From Terripilifer ovatus (GTDB lineage: Bacteria; Pseudomonadota; Alphaproteobacteria; Rhizobiales; Beijerinckiaceae): a stretch of 64,000 nt of DNA. The stretch covers positions 1 through 64,000 of the forward strand of contig JARHVB010000041.1 of the NCBI GenBank assembly GCA_029222685.1, read 5' to 3'. Shown here one piece after another: positions 27,301-35,490 of this stretch (positions within the stretch are counted from its first letter, which is position 1; each line of letters starts with the position of its first letter). The notes beneath the pieces were generated by a model, which ran no database searches, had not been told where the DNA came from, and saw only the letters and a program-made list of their open reading frames with translations. A program made the translations under genes and the position numbers.

Positions 27301-27814
27301 ACTCGGCTTGGCCGTCCCAGCGGTCGAAACCGGCACGATGAACCGCTCCGCATCCATTTTGATTCAAGCCGGCTTCAGTTCACGACTCGCCGCCATCAAA
27401 GCAGTGACCGACGCCGGCGCGACATTCACGACCGGCCAGGAGCTGCGGACCTGGCTGCGGTCGCCCGAGGTCGCCGCATTGTCAGCTCAACCGGACTGGC
27501 CAACTCCCGAGACCCGGGCAATGTGGGTCGAGTTCACGCAAGAATATGCCCCACGCGACAATCGCACCTGGGCGGAACGACGCTATCGCGGCCAAGCCCA
27601 ATGGTACGGAGTCCCGCCACCTCCCGGTGTCCCAGTCACCCTCCATCACTGGAATGGCCAGCCCTTGGTGCTTTCCGGCGAGGGTCTGCCGATCGGTCGG
27701 CTCAATCATCCTTTGAATCCGCAACGCCGCGGTCTTGTCCGCGTCACGGTCGCCGCGGACCCTGGTCAGGTCGATTTGAGCTATCTCGGTCCCGACGATC
27801 TCTGGGTGGCCTAG
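24293..27814 (+). CDS. hamB: Hachiman system helicase HamB
   Basis: A 1173-residue superfamily 2 helicase. Walker A PTSAGKT is at 330-336, motif Ia FVTPLRALSAQ near 355-365, motif II DEGH at 431-434 (third position Gly in place of Ala), motif III LSAIL near 466-470, and motif VI GRAGRAYID at 699-707, a Ski2-like arrangement. About 300 residues precede the helicase core and 450 helical residues follow it. Adjacent, overlapping hamA supports the assignment. Its predicted job is to sense or translocate on nucleic acid and control the HamA nuclease. Confidence 0.87.
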   Translation: MPTTPEAIVAAITDATATGFRGRLIARGQARAMIWRDGVLPADAPAFAPQLSFDLHSYGYGLLGLGLRLLEIGGDASQARIAFEQAATALESVMARGDRQEADRHFHFVMAAASYHLAHLSARAYSLLAFIAADENFSPIEHALARLMRRDITALRAQVYEYRIDGQGSDARIAALIRERLGQEDAADQPDRDGHDFLFEGVDLALTDNFFGAFALFLLALDRGERALVNQAIAQLRESLAVCAELNLLPQWWAHRVAIHLLSDLWSNTFHEKLPLLPIGGNAPTWPGLRELFIASLGRRSRAEVDLWPSQLEAAARAVDQSDDLVVSLPTSAGKTRIAELCILRCLAGGRRVMFVTPLRALSAQTEATLQRTFGPLGKTISALYGSIGMSGFDEDAIRERDIVVATPEKLDFALRNDPSLLDNVGLLVFDEGHMIGPGEREVRYEVQIQRLLRRQDADQRRIVCLSAILPDGDQMEDFAAWLRRDRPGGPIKNDWRPTRLRFGEVVWNSPTARLNLRVGDERPFVPRFLTGAAPPLFVRPKKLRTRLFPDSQQELSLATAWQLASDGQTVLIYCPERRSVEPFAKVIVDLNERGALPSLLVANAALLQTAIALGEEWLGADSDILKCLRLGVALHHGALPTAYRKEVERLLREGTLKVTISSPTLAQGLNLSATALVMHSLYRAGERIKVSEFKNVIGRAGRAYIDVEGIVLHPIFEDTRNKKHDEWVALIEDLGAREMESGLIQLILALLTRMHARIGGNLDQLMDYVVNNAAAWTFPKIPGEKADKRERARKDWERHLATLDTAILSLIGEADVPDHGIEAALDAILQSSLWQRRLLRVDDASRTAYRSALLTRSRYIWARSTPATRRGYFLAGLGLEAGHALDAVAPEANELLIQANGALLAADAEAAILAITTLAERVFAFYPFTPDPFPDNWRAILRCWLLGQPLAGLVAGQEGDALQFIEGGLVYRLPWAMEALRVRAAANGDVVGQFGLALNDYELGLAVPAVETGTMNRSASILIQAGFSSRLAAIKAVTDAGATFTTGQELRTWLRSPEVAALSAQPDWPTPETRAMWVEFTQEYAPRDNRTWAERRYRGQAQWYGVPPPPGVPVTLHHWNGQPLVLSGEGLPIGRLNHPLNPQRRGLVRVTVAADPGQVDLSYLGPDDLWVA

Positions 27815-28185
27815 CAGCCTCGACGCCGCCACCCCTTGAGCTTGCGGCCCGGCGACGCGGGATTGTGGCCCGAGGCGAATGCGATCCTGACCATCACGGC
27901 CAATGATGATGTGGCGCCGTTTCGTGCCAGTTAGATGGCGACGCTCCGTCGTGACCAACGTCTGGCTTGGCTCGATCTGACAACGAGCTGCTCAGATCCT
28001 TACCGGCGGGCAGCTTCAAGGTTTCGGAGCACCGAGCCGAAGCCTCCGTTGTTCAGAAAGCGACGGCAATAATGTCAAAGACTCACCGCCCTCCCGAGCT
28101 TCTTCCCCAGCAGCTGAGTCAGGGTCTCGGCCGACCCCTTCGGGGAGACCACCGCAACGCCCCTTAGAGTGAGAGTACGGACGGG
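27815..28185. other. Non-coding gap between defence island and ICE backbone
   Basis: I see no convincing gene, terminator hairpin or tRNA here. Short open frames on both strands lack ribosome sites and coherent composition. The stretch marks the change from variable defence cargo to the conserved ICE backbone. Confidence 0.5.
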
Positions 28186-28240
28186 CTTCCGTGACGGGTT
28201 GAGGGTCGAGAGAGAGGCTCCCGGCCGGCCCGTCATGGAG
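28186..28240 (+). promoter_or_regulatory. Structured 5' leader, copy A (upstream of DUF932 gene)
   Basis: TGACGGG at 28192-28198 pairs perfectly with CCCGTCA at 28229-28235, enclosing GTTGAGGGTCGAGAGAGAG-type sequence; GGAG of the ribosome site follows at once (28237-28240), eight bases before the ATG. A near-identical copy precedes the parB-like gene at 29551-29600. The shared, base-paired leader next to a ribosome site suggests common translational or transcriptional control. The controlling factor is unknown. Confidence 0.6.
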
Positions 28241-28248
28241 ATACTGCC

Positions 28249-29460
28249 ATGACCCAGACAAGCACTATCGCCGAGCGGGATGCCTTCGGCCCATCGCCGG
28301 TTTCCGCCGGATACAAAGTTGACATCTCGCGCGGCGAACGGATCGGGCGGGTGTCGTCAGAATGGTTCTCACGGCCCGACGACGAGCGATATCTGTCGCT
28401 CAGCGCTCTCTACGCCGCCGTTCGTGCCCGCGCGGATCGCGCCACCGGCCGCACCGTCGAAACCCGGACGCTTCGTGTTGAGGCCAGTCGCGACGACGCC
28501 GAGCGCCTGGCGTTGATCGTGCCGGGCCGCGAGGAATCCATCGCTCCCACGCACTGGTCATTCGGCCAGATGTGCAGCCTGGTCGGAGCGCCCGCCGGCT
28601 ATATGCGGCAACTCCCGGCGCCGCTTGCCGGCATCAACATGCAGCACGGGCTGCTCTCGCACCGGGCCGAGCTGGTGAAGACGCTGGAGGCGGACGACGG
28701 GCGGATCGAACTGCGCGCCGTCACCGGCCCGGATTATGGCCGTATCTGGGACCATGAGTTGGTCGCCGCGGTCATGAAGATCGCCGGTGAGGGCACTGGC
28801 GATACGCGCTGGAAGGTGCCGGGCCTGCTCGATTGGTCGACCATGACGCATAATCCATTCGTCGAGGTGACCAAGGACACGACCACCCTCTACGCCTCCG
28901 ATCGCGACGTCTTCCTCTTCCTCGTCGATGACACCCATCCGATCGAAGCCGGCCGCCTGCCCAACGGCGACCCTGATCTCTACTTCCGGGGCTTCTATTG
29001 CTGGAACAGCGAGGTGGGCTCCAAGACCCTCGGTATGGCGTCCTTCTATCTCCGCGCGGTGTGCATGAATCGCAATATCTGGGGCGCCGAGGGCTTCGAG
29101 GAGATCTCGATCCGCCACAGCAAGTTCGCCAGCCACCGGTTCGCGCATCAGGCGGCGCCGGCGCTGGAACGCTTCGCCACGTCGTCGCCCGCGCCGTTTC
29201 TGGCGGGGATCAGGGCCGCTCGCGAGCAGATCGTTGCCCGCAAGGATGAGGATCGCGAGAGCTTCCTGCGCAGGCGCGGCTTCTCGCGTCCAGAGACCGA
29301 GAAGATCATCGCCACCGTACTGGAGGAAGAAGGGCGGCCGCCGGAGTCGATCTTCGATTTCGTCCAGGGAATCACGGCGCTCGCCCGCGCCAAGCCACAT
29401 CAGGATGCGCGGCTGGAGCTGGAGGGCAAAGCCGCGAAACTCCTTTCCAGCGTCCGGTAA
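28249..29460 (+). CDS. DUF932 (phage/plasmid-like) protein
   Basis: A 403-residue protein of the DUF932 / phage-plasmid-like family, common on conjugative plasmids and ICEs of proteobacteria. Recognisable segments include HWSFGQMCSLVGAPAGYMRQLPA, the ALRAVTGPDYGRIWDHELV-like block at about 155-170, DRDVFLFLVDDTHPIEAG and RGFYCWNSEVGSKTLGMASFYLRAVCMNRNIWGAEGFEEISIRHSKF. The family's biochemical role is not established; phage relatives of this family have been linked to counter-defence or DNA metabolism, but that is not shown here. It opens the backbone module. Confidence 0.85.
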   Translation: MTQTSTIAERDAFGPSPVSAGYKVDISRGERIGRVSSEWFSRPDDERYLSLSALYAAVRARADRATGRTVETRTLRVEASRDDAERLALIVPGREESIAPTHWSFGQMCSLVGAPAGYMRQLPAPLAGINMQHGLLSHRAELVKTLEADDGRIELRAVTGPDYGRIWDHELVAAVMKIAGEGTGDTRWKVPGLLDWSTMTHNPFVEVTKDTTTLYASDRDVFLFLVDDTHPIEAGRLPNGDPDLYFRGFYCWNSEVGSKTLGMASFYLRAVCMNRNIWGAEGFEEISIRHSKFASHRFAHQAAPALERFATSSPAPFLAGIRAAREQIVARKDEDRESFLRRRGFSRPETEKIIATVLEEEGRPPESIFDFVQGITALARAKPHQDARLELEGKAAKLLSSVR

Positions 29461-29550
29461 TACCGGGAAGCGTGGAACCGGGTCCACGGCTCCACGCCTT
29501 TACGATTCCGCGCAGCCCCAGCCTCCTAGAGGAAGAGGGCTGCGCTCGCT

Positions 29551-29600
29551 TCGTGACGGGTTGAGGGTCGAGAGAGAGTCTCACGGCCGCCCGTCATGGA
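29551..29600 (+). promoter_or_regulatory. Structured 5' leader, copy B (upstream of parB-like gene)
   Basis: TGACGGG at 29554-29560 and CCCGTCA at 29590-29596 form the same perfect 7-bp stem as copy A, with GTTGAGGGTCGAGAGAGAG shared inside and the ribosome site GGAG just after the stem. The two copies differ by only a few bases over about 50 nt although the genes they precede are unrelated. Confidence 0.6.
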
Positions 29601-29608
29601 GAATGACC

Positions 29609-31738
29609 ATGACCCGAGTTCAGAAGATCGTCCTGTCCTCATCGCAGGATATCCCGTTCAACAAGCTGGTGCTGAGCCAGTCCAATGTCCGGCGGATCAA
29701 GGCCGGCGTTTCGATCGACGAGCTGGCCGAGGACATCGCCCGTCGCACACTCCTGCAGAGCATCACCGTGCGGCCGGTTCGCGATGCCGAAGGCGTCGAG
29801 ACCGGCATGTTCGAGGTTCCGGCCGGCGGCCGCCGCTTCCGCGCGCTCGAACTTCTGGTCAAGCAGAAGCGCTTGGCCAAGACCGCGCCCGTGCCCTGCG
29901 TCGTGCGCGAGGACGGCATTCCCGAGGAAGACAGCCTCGCCGAGAACGTCCAACGCGCGCCGCTGCATCCGCTCGATCAGTTCCGGGCCTTTCTGGCGTT
30001 GCGTGAGAAGGGCCAATCCGAGGAGGACATCGCCGCGGCCTTCTACGTCACCGTGTCGGTCGTCAAGCAGCGCCTCCGCCTTGCATCCGTCTCGCCCAAG
30101 CTGCTCGACGTCTATGCCGACGACGGCATGACGCTGGACCAGCTCATGGCGTTCACCGTCAACGGCGATCATGAGCGCCAGGAGCAGGTGTTCGACCGCC
30201 TGACTCAGTCCTACTCCAAGGAGCCGCATGTCATCCGCCGGATGCTCACCGAGGGCGCCGTGCGGGCGTCGGACAAGCGCGCGCAATTCATCGGTCTCGA
30301 TGCGTACACCGAGGCGGACGGTGTGATTCTGCGCGACCTGTTCCAGGGCGACGACGGCGGCTGGCTGCAGGATGTCGGTCTCCTCGACATGCTGGTAGCC
30401 GAGAAGCTGCGGGAGCAGTCCGAGGTGATCCGCGCCGAAGGCTGGAAGTGGATCGATGTCGCGCCCGACTTTGCCTACGGCCACACTTATGGCCTTCGGC
30501 AATTGCGTGGTGAGCAGATTCCGCTCACCGACGACGAGCAGGCGACGCGCGATGCGTTGCAAGCCGAGATGGACGGTCTGGAGGAGACCTACGCCGAAGC
30601 GGAGGAACTGCCCGACGAGGTCGATCAGCGGCTCGGCGATATCGAGACGGCGCTTGCCGCTTTCGATGATCGCCCACAGTCCTTCGATCCCGAGGAGGTT
30701 GCCCGAGCCGGCGCATTCGTTAGCATCGACGGTTCGGGCATCCTGCGCATCGAGCGCGGCTATGTCCGCCCCGAGGACGAACTTCCGATCGCCCCGGAGA
30801 CCGACGCCGACACCGATCCGACCGACGAGCCGCCAATTGCGGCGCGAACCGAGCACGACGGTACGAGCGTGGTCGCAGGCACGGAGCCTCCTGCAGATGA
30901 GCCTGAGGAAGACGATGGTATCAAGCCGATCCCCGACCGGCTGATGACCGAGCTGACGTCCCATCGGACTCTCGCGCTTCGCCACGCGCTGGGCGAGAAT
31001 CCTGACATCGCCTTCGTCGCCGCGCTTCACGCCCTGTGCCTCAAGGTGTTCTACCGCTATGCGCAGGACACCTGTCTTGAGCTCGATCTGAAGAGCGCCG
31101 GTTTCAGCGCTCAGGCGCCGGGCCTTGCCGACAGTGCGCTTGCCGTCGCCTTCGACGCCCGGCATCAGGCTTGGCTCAATGCCCTGCCGAAGGAGCCGGC
31201 CGAACTTTGGGAGGGGCTTCTGACGTTTGACGGCGACAGCCGTCAGGCGCTGTTCGCTCACTGCGTCTCGCTGTCGGTCAACGCGATCTATGAGGCCTAC
31301 AATCGCAAGCCTCGCGCGCTGGCCCACGCCGACCGGATCGCCCAGGCCGTCGATCTCGACATGGTCGCAGCCGGTTGGACGCCGACGATCGATACCTATT
31401 TCGGTCGGGTGACCAAGGCCCGCATCCTCGCAGCCGTGCGGGAGGCGAAAGGTGCGCGGGCGGGTGACCGTATCGAGCACCTCAAGAAGGCCGAGATGGC
31501 GGAGCAGGCAGAGACGCTGTTGGCGGGGTCCGGATGGCTTCCGGAGCCGCTACGCACGCCTGGTCGCGACGTGCCGAACTCCGTTGAGACCGACGCCATC
31601 GATGCCGCGGCAGCAACCGTCGATGCGGCGGGCGTAGAAATGACGGCGGACGGCGGTGAAACGGCCGTGGTGGAAGAGGAGGACGTGGCCGAGGATGACT
31701 CGGTCGCGCTCGAAGCCCACGCGACCGCGGCCGAATGA
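29609..31738 (+). CDS. Long ParB/RepB/Spo0J-family protein
   Basis: A 709-residue protein whose first 250 residues are a ParB N-terminal domain with following HTH: IPFNKLVLSQSNVRRIKAG, EVPAGGRRFRALELL, the box II variant LAENVQRAPLHPLDQFRAF (GENxxR-like), then EEDIAAAFYVTVSVVKQRLRLASVSPKLL. The long C-terminal half contains an acidic, Pro/Glu/Asp-rich linker (about 390-440) and an uncharacterised helical region. ParB-like proteins of this length are typical of proteobacterial ICEs and plasmids. I chose ATG 29609 by analogy with copy A of the leader; ATG 29603 is equally open. A terminator follows. Confidence 0.87.
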   Translation: MTRVQKIVLSSSQDIPFNKLVLSQSNVRRIKAGVSIDELAEDIARRTLLQSITVRPVRDAEGVETGMFEVPAGGRRFRALELLVKQKRLAKTAPVPCVVREDGIPEEDSLAENVQRAPLHPLDQFRAFLALREKGQSEEDIAAAFYVTVSVVKQRLRLASVSPKLLDVYADDGMTLDQLMAFTVNGDHERQEQVFDRLTQSYSKEPHVIRRMLTEGAVRASDKRAQFIGLDAYTEADGVILRDLFQGDDGGWLQDVGLLDMLVAEKLREQSEVIRAEGWKWIDVAPDFAYGHTYGLRQLRGEQIPLTDDEQATRDALQAEMDGLEETYAEAEELPDEVDQRLGDIETALAAFDDRPQSFDPEEVARAGAFVSIDGSGILRIERGYVRPEDELPIAPETDADTDPTDEPPIAARTEHDGTSVVAGTEPPADEPEEDDGIKPIPDRLMTELTSHRTLALRHALGENPDIAFVAALHALCLKVFYRYAQDTCLELDLKSAGFSAQAPGLADSALAVAFDARHQAWLNALPKEPAELWEGLLTFDGDSRQALFAHCVSLSVNAIYEAYNRKPRALAHADRIAQAVDLDMVAAGWTPTIDTYFGRVTKARILAAVREAKGARAGDRIEHLKKAEMAEQAETLLAGSGWLPEPLRTPGRDVPNSVETDAIDAAAATVDAAGVEMTADGGETAVVEEEDVAEDDSVALEAHATAAE

Positions 31739-31763
31739 CGAAGGAGTCAACCGCACTGCCAGG

Positions 31764-31791
31764 GGGCCCGCCAGCGATGGCGGGCCCTTTT
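31764..31791 (+). terminator. Rho-independent terminator after parB-like gene
   Basis: GGGCCCGCCA at 31764-31773 pairs perfectly with TGGCGGGCCC at 31778-31787 around a GCGA tetraloop and is followed by TTTT. It sits 25 bases past the parB-like stop and just before the toprim gene, so it probably ends or attenuates the upstream transcript. Confidence 0.85.
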
Positions 31792-31807
31792 CGTCTCGGA
31801 GGACACG

Positions 31808-32851
31808 ATGTCGGACAATGCATCCGATCTAGCACGCCGAATGGCCAGGCAGGTTGAGGCGGTCTGCCGTCATTATCTTTCCAACGGCCGCCGTGAAGGA
31901 CGCTACTGGCTGATAGGCGATGCCCGCAACACGCCGGGGCGGTCCATGTTTGTCCGCCTAAAGGGCGTAGAATCTGGCAAGGGCGCTGCGGGCAAATGGA
32001 CCGACGCCGCCACTGGCGAACACGGCGATTTGCTCGATGTCATCCGCGAGGCACGCGGTCTGGTGGATTTCAAGGACGTCGCCGAAGAGGCGCGAACCTT
32101 CCTCAGCCTTCCGCATCCCGAGCCTGAGCGGCAATCAAGTCCGCGGCAGGCGCCAGCTCCGACCGGATCGCCGGAGGCGACACGCCGGCTCTTCGCCATG
32201 TCGCAAACGATCCCGGGCACGGTCGTGGAAACGTACTTACGCCAACGCGGCATCACGGCTTTGCACGAAACCGGATCGCTGCGCTTCCATCCCCGATGCT
32301 TTTACAGGCCGGGCGAGCACAGTCCGACCGAGAGCTGGCCGGCAATGATCGCATCCGTCACCGATCTTGGCGGCCGCATCACTGGCGCGCATCGTACCTG
32401 GCTTGCACTCGACGGCAGCGGCAAGGCGCCGGTCGATACGCCCAGGCGGGCGATGGGCGACCTCCTTGGCCACGCAGTCCGGTTCGGCGTGTCGCATGAC
32501 GTAATGGCTGCCGGCGAAGGCATCGAAACCATCCTATCGCTGCGAATGGCGACGCCCCGCATGCCGATGGTCGCCGCGCTATCGGCCGCGCATCTCGCAG
32601 CCATGCTGTTCCCGGCGACACTCCGCCGACTCTACATCGTGCGTGACGACGATCCGGCCGGCGATGGCGCGCGCGATAGCTTGGTCGCACGTGCAAACGC
32701 TGTCGGGATCGAGGCGATTGTTCTGTCGCCGACGCTCGGAGACTTCAACGAGGATCTCAGGCTGATCGGCATCGTTACGCTCCGGGCTGACGTCCGCGTC
32801 CAGCTCGCCCCTGAAGATGTCGCACGCTTCATCGCGGCAGAGGCGATGTAG
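31808..32851 (+). CDS. Toprim-domain primase-like protein
   Basis: A 347-residue protein. The N-terminal 100 residues match the DUF7146-type region (GRREGRYWLIGDARNTPGRSMFVRL, then GKWTDAATGEHGDLLDVIREARG), and a toprim domain covers about 225-320: GEGIET at 236-241 and DDDPAG at 280-285 carry the acidic metal ligands. Such proteins are standard in proteobacterial ICEs and are presumed to prime or process transferred DNA. A GGAGG site precedes the ATG. Confidence 0.87.
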   Translation: MSDNASDLARRMARQVEAVCRHYLSNGRREGRYWLIGDARNTPGRSMFVRLKGVESGKGAAGKWTDAATGEHGDLLDVIREARGLVDFKDVAEEARTFLSLPHPEPERQSSPRQAPAPTGSPEATRRLFAMSQTIPGTVVETYLRQRGITALHETGSLRFHPRCFYRPGEHSPTESWPAMIASVTDLGGRITGAHRTWLALDGSGKAPVDTPRRAMGDLLGHAVRFGVSHDVMAAGEGIETILSLRMATPRMPMVAALSAAHLAAMLFPATLRRLYIVRDDDPAGDGARDSLVARANAVGIEAIVLSPTLGDFNEDLRLIGIVTLRADVRVQLAPEDVARFIAAEAM

Positions 32852-33170
32852 TTCCGGAGGGATGCGACAATAGCGGCGGCGCTGCCAGCGCGATCGCCCT
32901 GGCTGATTCCCATCTCGCCGGAGAGACCGCGACCCGGCCTTCGAGAGGGCGATCGGCCGTCAAACGGTCCGGCCCAACAATGGCTGCGCCCGGTTCTTTT
33001 CCGCCGGCCCTCCGGGCCTTTGCATCGCGAAAGCAAAACAACCGGGCTTCGCCATCCTCCGCTGACGCTTCGGCCCTGCGCTTCGCTCCGGGTGTAGGTC
33101 CGGCCCGCCCGACGGCTTTCGTCGCCAGAAGGCCGCGAGGGTCGCGGTCAGACCGACGAAGGAGCATCTC
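32852..33170. other. Non-coding leader region upstream of DUF2493 gene
   Basis: No gene is evident in this 319-base stretch. It contains TCGCGAAA (about 33026-33033) and, further on, GCCATCCTCCGCTG with a following CGGCC-TGCG motif that recurs in the leader of the DUF736 gene near 36400-36456. This may be a shared regulatory leader or a small RNA; the sequence alone does not decide. Confidence 0.4.
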
Positions 33171-34097
33171 ATGACGAGCGATCGCGACGACTTCGAGCCC
33201 CATCACGCTTCATCTCCCACCGACCACCTTCTCACCGAACTTCAGCTTTATGGCTTCCGCCCCTTCCAGGATGAACTCGACCCGAGGCCGCTGCCCGAGG
33301 GGAACGCCGTCGCCGGCGCCATCGCCGACATCTTCGATGCACTGATTGTCACCTTGCAGGACACCCGCCTCGAGCCCGACCTCGACGATCTGCTCTGGTC
33401 GACCGTCAATCTCTTCCACCGCGCTACCGACCGGATCGAGCGCGAACTCGACGACAATGAGCAGGCGCAGCGGCGGAGCCAACGTGAACAAGACGGCTCC
33501 GAGGTAAAATCCGTCGACCTGGAACGGCTCACCGCCGAGGGCCAGACGCTGATCGAACGCCGTGACGCTTTCGAGCTGATGCGCGACCAGGCAGCCGAAC
33601 ATTTCGAACGCCACACCAACTCATCGTGGCGGCCACGTAGCGGATCGATGGTCAACCATCGCAACCTGACCTCGGCGATGATCGACAGCCGTGACTTCCT
33701 CGCCGCCAGGAAGCGCGCCAAGAACGAAGTCCTTCTCCCGGCTGGCTCGAAGATCGCGCTCACCGGCGGACTCGACTTCAACGATCATCGGCTCATCTGG
33801 GTCAAGCTCGATCAGGTTCACGCCAAGCACCCGGACATGGTGCTGTTGCACGGCGGCAGCCCAAAGGGCGCCGAGCGCATCGCCGCACGTTGGGCCGATC
33901 ATCGCAACGTGCCGCAGATTGCCTTCAAGCCCGACTGGACGAAGCACGCCAAGGCCGCGCCATTCAAGCGCAACGACCAGATGCTCGACGTCCTGCCGAT
34001 CGGCGTCATGCACTTCCCGGGCACGGGCATTCAGGACAACCTCGCTGACAAGGCCCGCAAGCTCGGCATCCCGGTCTGGAAGTTCGGCGGCGCGTAA
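33171..34097 (+). CDS. DUF2493 (SLOG-family) protein
   Basis: A 308-residue protein. The C-terminal 130 residues carry the DUF2493 / YpsA-related SLOG domain: KIALTGGLDFNDHRLIWVKLDQVHAKHPDMVLLHGGSPKGAERIAARWADHRNVPQI, with the Gly-rich nucleotide-binding loops TGG and HGGSPKGAE. The N-terminal half is helical (LERLTAEGQTLIERRDAFELMRDQAAEHFERH). SLOG proteins bind nucleotide-derived ligands; the ligand here is unknown. It is a regular member of this ICE backbone. A GAAGGAG site lies seven bases before the ATG. Confidence 0.87.
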   Translation: MTSDRDDFEPHHASSPTDHLLTELQLYGFRPFQDELDPRPLPEGNAVAGAIADIFDALIVTLQDTRLEPDLDDLLWSTVNLFHRATDRIERELDDNEQAQRRSQREQDGSEVKSVDLERLTAEGQTLIERRDAFELMRDQAAEHFERHTNSSWRPRSGSMVNHRNLTSAMIDSRDFLAARKRAKNEVLLPAGSKIALTGGLDFNDHRLIWVKLDQVHAKHPDMVLLHGGSPKGAERIAARWADHRNVPQIAFKPDWTKHAKAAPFKRNDQMLDVLPIGVMHFPGTGIQDNLADKARKLGIPVWKFGGA

Positions 34098-34142
34098 GCG
34101 CCGCCATCTTTCACCTTCAACCATCCTGATAGCCGAGAGAGT

Positions 34143-34847
34143 TCAAGGCTGCTGGCGCCAAAACTGCGTGCTGTAATTGTTCAGCCCACGGGAGTGAGAA
34201 TCGACCGTCGCCTGGAAGGTTCCCGGGATCTTGTCTCCGTCACCGCCTTCCCTGAAATAGTCCCTGACCGAATAGAGCGCACCTCTCATAAGATGCTCCC
34301 AGGTTTGATATAGCCTGTTTTGTAGGTCCTGCTCCTGCTTGGCGGCGCTCAGCTTTCGCTTCGGGGCCGGTGTCGTATAGTCCGGACGTAGGTCGACTTC
34401 GTGGACGAACGTTATGCTGCCGAACGTCCACTCGTCATCGACAGTCCGGCGCCACCGATAGCTCACCCTGACACTCAGATGTTTGCTGAGGTGATAAGGC
34501 GGGGTGATCTGGTCATCGACGGAGAAGAGCTGCCCTTCCTTCTGTTCCGTTTCCATCCGTTGCTTCATCGCCTCGACAGCGAAGGACAAATCACGGGCTG
34601 CGCGTCGAAGGACGTCTCCTGTTTCCGCCCGCTTTCGTGGTGCCTTGGCCTGGCGGTGTTTCGCCAGCGCCTGTTCGAAGTAATGGAGTTGTGTTGCGAT
34701 GTAGGAGCCGCAGTTCGCGAGAGGGAGACGGTGCAAATCACCGGATCGTTCCTCACGAATCGCCTGCTCGATGAGCCTGTCCAACTCGCTGGCGTCGATC
34801 GACGCGAGGGCAATCTGTTGATCGCGGGGGATGTTAATCTCTCCCAT
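34143..34847 (-). CDS. Hypothetical protein on the opposite strand of the backbone
   Basis: A 234-residue protein with start ATG 34847 (GAGG nine bases upstream). It starts MGEINIPRDQQIALASIDASELDRLIEQAIREE and has basic helical segments (KHRQAKAPRKRAETGDVLRRAARDL), then a beta-like section (SVRVSYRWRRTVDDEWTFGSITFVHEVDLRPDY), and a Gln/Lys-rich stretch (KRKLSAAKQEQDLQNRLYQTWEHL). No family is recognised. It is one of few minus-strand genes in the backbone and so is probably an inserted cargo gene with its own promoter. Confidence 0.7.
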   Translation of the reverse strand: MGEINIPRDQQIALASIDASELDRLIEQAIREERSGDLHRLPLANCGSYIATQLHYFEQALAKHRQAKAPRKRAETGDVLRRAARDLSFAVEAMKQRMETEQKEGQLFSVDDQITPPYHLSKHLSVRVSYRWRRTVDDEWTFGSITFVHEVDLRPDYTTPAPKRKLSAAKQEQDLQNRLYQTWEHLMRGALYSVRDYFREGGDGDKIPGTFQATVDSHSRGLNNYSTQFWRQQP

Positions 34848-35179
34848 GCTGGATATCCTCGTTTCTTCTGCTGGGGCTTGTCCATCGTGCTCCACTGGCG
34901 GCAGTGCAATGTCTTAGCCGACACGGAGCAACTTCGCACGGCGAAGCGCATGACGTCTTGTGGACTGGTGAGTAGCTCCACATGGAGCAAAGCACCCCGC
35001 TTTTCTGCGCTGATCCTTGGTCCGACTGATCGCTTGTCGCCATCAACCCGTAAAGGGTCGGCTATGCGAGCATGCCGCCGCTGCGGCTTCGCCTGCGCGG
35101 TGATTGCAGCGCTCAGTCCGACACGTCGGGCGCCTGTCAGCGGGGGATGGTCCTCCGCCTCCAGACAGGAGCCGGAACA
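34848..35179. other. Gap with no evident gene
   Basis: About 330 bases separate the start of the minus-strand hypothetical gene from the next plus-strand gene. It must hold the promoters of both. I can mark no clear hexamers, hairpins or coding frames in it. Confidence 0.4.
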
Positions 35180-35347
35180 ATGTCCCTCAACGACGCTCAC
35201 GCCTTTGCCTTCAGCCTTGCCGCGACGCTCATGGTCGCGATCGTCATCTTCCACGCCGGAGACGGCAGCCTCGCCGTCATGCCCGCTAACGAATACGATG
35301 GCGACGCGACGGCGATCATCCACGAAATCGATCCCTTCGCCTTGTAA
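35180..35347 (+). CDS. Small single-span membrane protein
   Basis: A 55-residue protein starting at ATG 35180 after AGGAGCCGGAACA. It has one hydrophobic helix (HAFAFSLAATLMVAIVIFHAG) and an acidic tail (NEYDGDATAIIHEIDPF). The coherent helix and ribosome site support a real gene; no function is known. Confidence 0.55.
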   Translation: MSLNDAHAFAFSLAATLMVAIVIFHAGDGSLAVMPANEYDGDATAIIHEIDPFAL

Positions 35348-35490
35348 TCATGGCGAGAACTCACTCGCGGGAGCGGAAGTTCTATCGGATTTCCACTCCC
35401 GTTTTGGCTCGATTTCGACTATGTTCACGTGGCGCCGCGGTGGTGGTGGAAGGCGCGACCGTTAGACATTTCTCACGGGAGACCATCGCC

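Noticed and set aside
27967-28167. A 66-codon frame in the gap after hamB
   Set aside because: No ribosome site, no family, ends within unrelated sequence.
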